Positions 62,439 to 64,000 of a DNA stretch of 64,000 bases are shown piece after piece. Numbering within the stretch: position 1 is the stretch's first letter; the number at the start of each line of letters is the position of its first letter. The notes under the pieces were generated by a model. It searched no databases. It saw only the letters and a program-made list of their open reading frames with translations, and had not been told where the DNA came from. Source of the stretch: an uncultured Actinomycetaceae bacterium (GTDB taxonomy: Bacteria > Actinomycetota > Actinomycetes > Actinomycetales > Actinomycetaceae); contig CABQJD010000003.1 in NCBI GenBank assembly GCA_902464405.1, positions 1-64,000 of the forward strand, read 5' to 3'. The position numbers were made by a program, and so were the translations under genes.

Positions 62439-62924
62439 ATGGAACTGGGAAGTATTGCTGAGTTTTTGTCTGCTGGAGCATCGATTGCTGCGTTTGCTGT
62501 GTCCTATATGGCATTAAAAACTGCTATTTCGGCGAATCGTCAAGCAGCGGAAGCAAGCCGGCGCGATCTATCTGCTAATGTACAAGCTTGGTGGTGTGTG
62601 AGAAAAGATGAAAATACCGAAAATAAATGGGGAATTGCCGTACTAAATTCCGAAAAAGAGCCTGTTGTATATAGAGATGTTGAGATTGAACAGCAAGGGG
62701 GAAAATCGAGTAAATCGCTTAGACTAAAATTCCTTCCCCCTGGTCTCTATTTCGCAGAATCTAAATCAAAGGCGTTTGAATGGGAGTTCATTAAACCTGT
62801 AACTTTTGGTGAGTTAGAACCGATTGCTAGATCAGATGTTTATACTATCTGTAAAATTTCATATACAGACCCCTTAGGTAAAAACTGGGAATGGACACCT
62901 GAGAATTATCTTCAAGAAAAATAG
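62439..62924 (+). CDS. Membrane-anchored accessory protein of unknown function
   Basis: A 161-residue protein. One hydrophobic helix near the N-terminus (IAEFLSAGASIAAFAVSYMAL) is followed by a short Ala/Arg helical linker (ISANRQAAEASRRDL) and a soluble domain rich in Trp and beta-strand residues (VQAWWCVRKDE; WGIAVLNSEKEPVVY; FAESKSKAFEWEFIKP; ICKISYTDPLGKNWEW). I do not recognise a named family; the layout resembles small helix-plus-beta-sandwich proteins found in accessory regions. It is more AT-rich than the chromosome genes upstream and lies between tRNA-Pro and the cytosine methyltransferase, so it may belong to the same imported segment. The ATG has GGGGA upstream. Confidence 0.75.
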   Translation: MELGSIAEFLSAGASIAAFAVSYMALKTAISANRQAAEASRRDLSANVQAWWCVRKDENTENKWGIAVLNSEKEPVVYRDVEIEQQGGKSSKSLRLKFLPPGLYFAESKSKAFEWEFIKPVTFGELEPIARSDVYTICKISYTDPLGKNWEWTPENYLQEK

Positions 62925-63081
62925 CGATCTAGCTCGAATTTTCATTCCGCAAAGTAACGTTTGGGTAAGATTTCAAAGGAGCTTGTAACCTAGGGCTGGT
63001 ACTTGAAGATACTTTGCTTATTCGTTACGACTATTTTCAGATAGCAAGGAAGTCTATGGGTTTCATCGTACTAAAGGTGAA

Positions 63082-63109
63082 ATGTATATATGCGCTATGT
63101 TTTATACAT
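63082..63109. promoter_or_regulatory. Inverted repeat upstream of the methyltransferase (candidate operator)
   Basis: ATGTATA (63082-63088) and TATACAT (63103-63109) form a 7-bp dyad with a 14-bp spacer, ending 34 nt before the GTG. It may be an operator for autoregulation or a controller protein. Confidence 0.35.
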
Positions 63110-63143
63110 GATGTTGTTTGGGAATATGTAAGGAGAGCCTGCG

Positions 63144-64000
63144 GTGAATGTCATTTCTTTATTCTGTGGATGCGGCGGGCTTGATCTTGGGTTTGAAAAA
63201 GCAGGATTTGTGATTCCAGTTGCAAACGAATTCGATCCAGCTATTTACGAAACATTTAAAAGAAATCATCCTCAAACGCACCTGATCGAGGGAGATGTGC
63301 GGAATGTGACTCGTAAAGATATTGAGCTGTATCTCGATGGTGATATAGATGGAATTATTGGCGGACCGCCGTGCCAATCGTGGTCTGAAGCAGGATCTTT
63401 ACGCGGAATCAATGATGAGCGAGGGAAGCTCTTTTACGATTATATCCGTATTTTAGAAGATTTTCGTCCAAAGTTTTTTCTTGCGGAAAATGTGAGCGGT
63501 ATGCTCGCTAATCGGCATAGCGGTGCTGTGCGTAACATACTAAAAATGTTTGATAATGCTGGATATGCCGTTACGCTCACGTTAGTGAATGCTAAAGATT
63601 ATGGTGTAGCACAAGAGCGCAAACGAGTCTTTTACGTTGGATTTCGCAAAGATCTTGATATTAAATTCGTATTTCCGCAAGGCTCGACCAGTGATGATGC
63701 AAAAAAAATAACGCTAAGAGATATTATATGGGATCTTCAGGATACGGCTGTGCCTGCAGGAGAAAAGAACCGCCATAATCCAGAAGCGATCAATAACAAT
63801 GAGTATTTCACTGGTGCGTTTTCCCCGATTTTTATGAGTCGAAATAGAGTCAAATCGTGGGATGAGCAAGCATTTACTGTGCAGGCCTCTGGGCGGCAAT
63901 GTCAGCTTCACCCATCTGCTCCCAAAATGGTGAAAGTTGGCGTTGACGATTTCCGTTTTGTTGAGGGGAAAGAACATATGTATCGGCGGATGACGATTCG
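63144..64000 (+). CDS. DNA (cytosine-5-)-methyltransferase, M.HaeIII-like (3' end beyond window)
   Basis: The reading frame from GTG 63144 (AAGGAG 8 nt upstream) stays open to the window edge, giving 285 residues. Motif I is SLFCGCGGLDLGFEKAGF, motif IV carries the catalytic Cys in GGPPCQSWSEAGSLRGI, motif VI is FFLAENVSGML, and motif VIII is YGVAQERKRVFYVGFRK. The recognition region includes FMSRNRV and FTVQASGRQCQLHP, followed by EGKEHMYRRMTIR. The long run of identity with remembered M.HaeIII (which methylates GGCC) suggests the same specificity; this is inferred, not computed. Motifs IX and X lie beyond the window, and a cognate endonuclease would be expected next. It is AT-rich relative to the chromosome. 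Confidence 0.93.
   Translation, partial: MNVISLFCGCGGLDLGFEKAGFVIPVANEFDPAIYETFKRNHPQTHLIEGDVRNVTRKDIELYLDGDIDGIIGGPPCQSWSEAGSLRGINDERGKLFYDYIRILEDFRPKFFLAENVSGMLANRHSGAVRNILKMFDNAGYAVTLTLVNAKDYGVAQERKRVFYVGFRKDLDIKFVFPQGSTSDDAKKITLRDIIWDLQDTAVPAGEKNRHNPEAINNNEYFTGAFSPIFMSRNRVKSWDEQAFTVQASGRQCQLHPSAPKMVKVGVDDFRFVEGKEHMYRRMTI

Overview
The window is a stretch of actinobacterial chromosome. Almost every gene belongs to a conserved actinobacterial family or neighbourhood: DUF4191, DUF3043, DUF4192, PknL/Rv2175c/polyprenyl synthetase, HrdB-type SigA beside a second GyrB-like subunit (ParE), divergent glgC/glgA, uvrC-rapZ-yvcK-whiA-gap-pgk-tpiA-secG, and xerD-parA-scpA-scpB-rluB-cmk/der. The modest GC content, PPi-dependent phosphofructokinase, glycogen genes and fused Cmk-Der suggest a low-GC member of the Actinomycetaceae or a relative. 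That placement is inference; no rRNA is present.

Layout. 1-5.7 kb (minus strand): DUF4191 membrane protein (cut by the window edge), an E2-like lipoyl protein with a degenerate active site, dihydrolipoyl dehydrogenase, leucyl aminopeptidase, DUF3043. 5.9-9.6 kb: M20 dipeptidase, A-type Fe-S carrier, two-domain FKBP lipoprotein, superoxide dismutase. 9.9-12.2 kb: atypical receiver protein, small membrane protein, PPi-phosphofructokinase. 12.3-18 kb: PknL-like kinase with four PASTA repeats, Rv2175c-like DNA-binding protein, polyprenyl synthetase, DUF4192 protein. 18.1-23.2 kb: SigA, DEDDh exonuclease, ParE. 23.2-23.6 kb: a restriction-modification gene remnant and a perfect hairpin. 23.6-28 kb: carB-carA. 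28-36.8 kb: ABC-F ATPase, glgC/glgA, ABC ATPase, NfeD plus SPFH pair, XRE regulator, tRNA methyltransferase, SAM methyltransferase. 37-41 kb: ilvD, AspT/YidE-type transporter, small CxxC protein. 41-53 kb: uvrA, uvrC, rapZ, yvcK, whiA, gap, pgk, tpiA, secG. 53-62 kb: a small unknown gene, tkt, then xerD-parA-scpAB-rluB-cmk/der. 62.1-64 kb: tRNA-Pro(GGG) with a near-duplicate of its 3' end, then an AT-rich accessory segment with a membrane-anchored unknown protein and the start of a HaeIII-like cytosine methyltransferase that runs off the window.

How it fits together: most of the window is housekeeping. It covers central carbon flow (pfp, tpiA, gap, pgk, tkt, glycogen), UvrA/UvrC excision repair, chromosome partition and condensation (XerD, ParA, ScpAB, ParE), and envelope control (PknL, WhiA, YvcK, RapZ). 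The accessory interest lies at the tRNA-Pro junction and in the R-M remnant at 23.2 kb. A second theme is transcriptional: at least fifteen genes have a -10-like TANNNT hexamer 6-8 nt before their start codon and no Shine-Dalgarno sequence, which is the signature of leaderless mRNAs. Several start codons were assigned on that basis. No CRISPR array, IS element, prophage or rRNA was seen.
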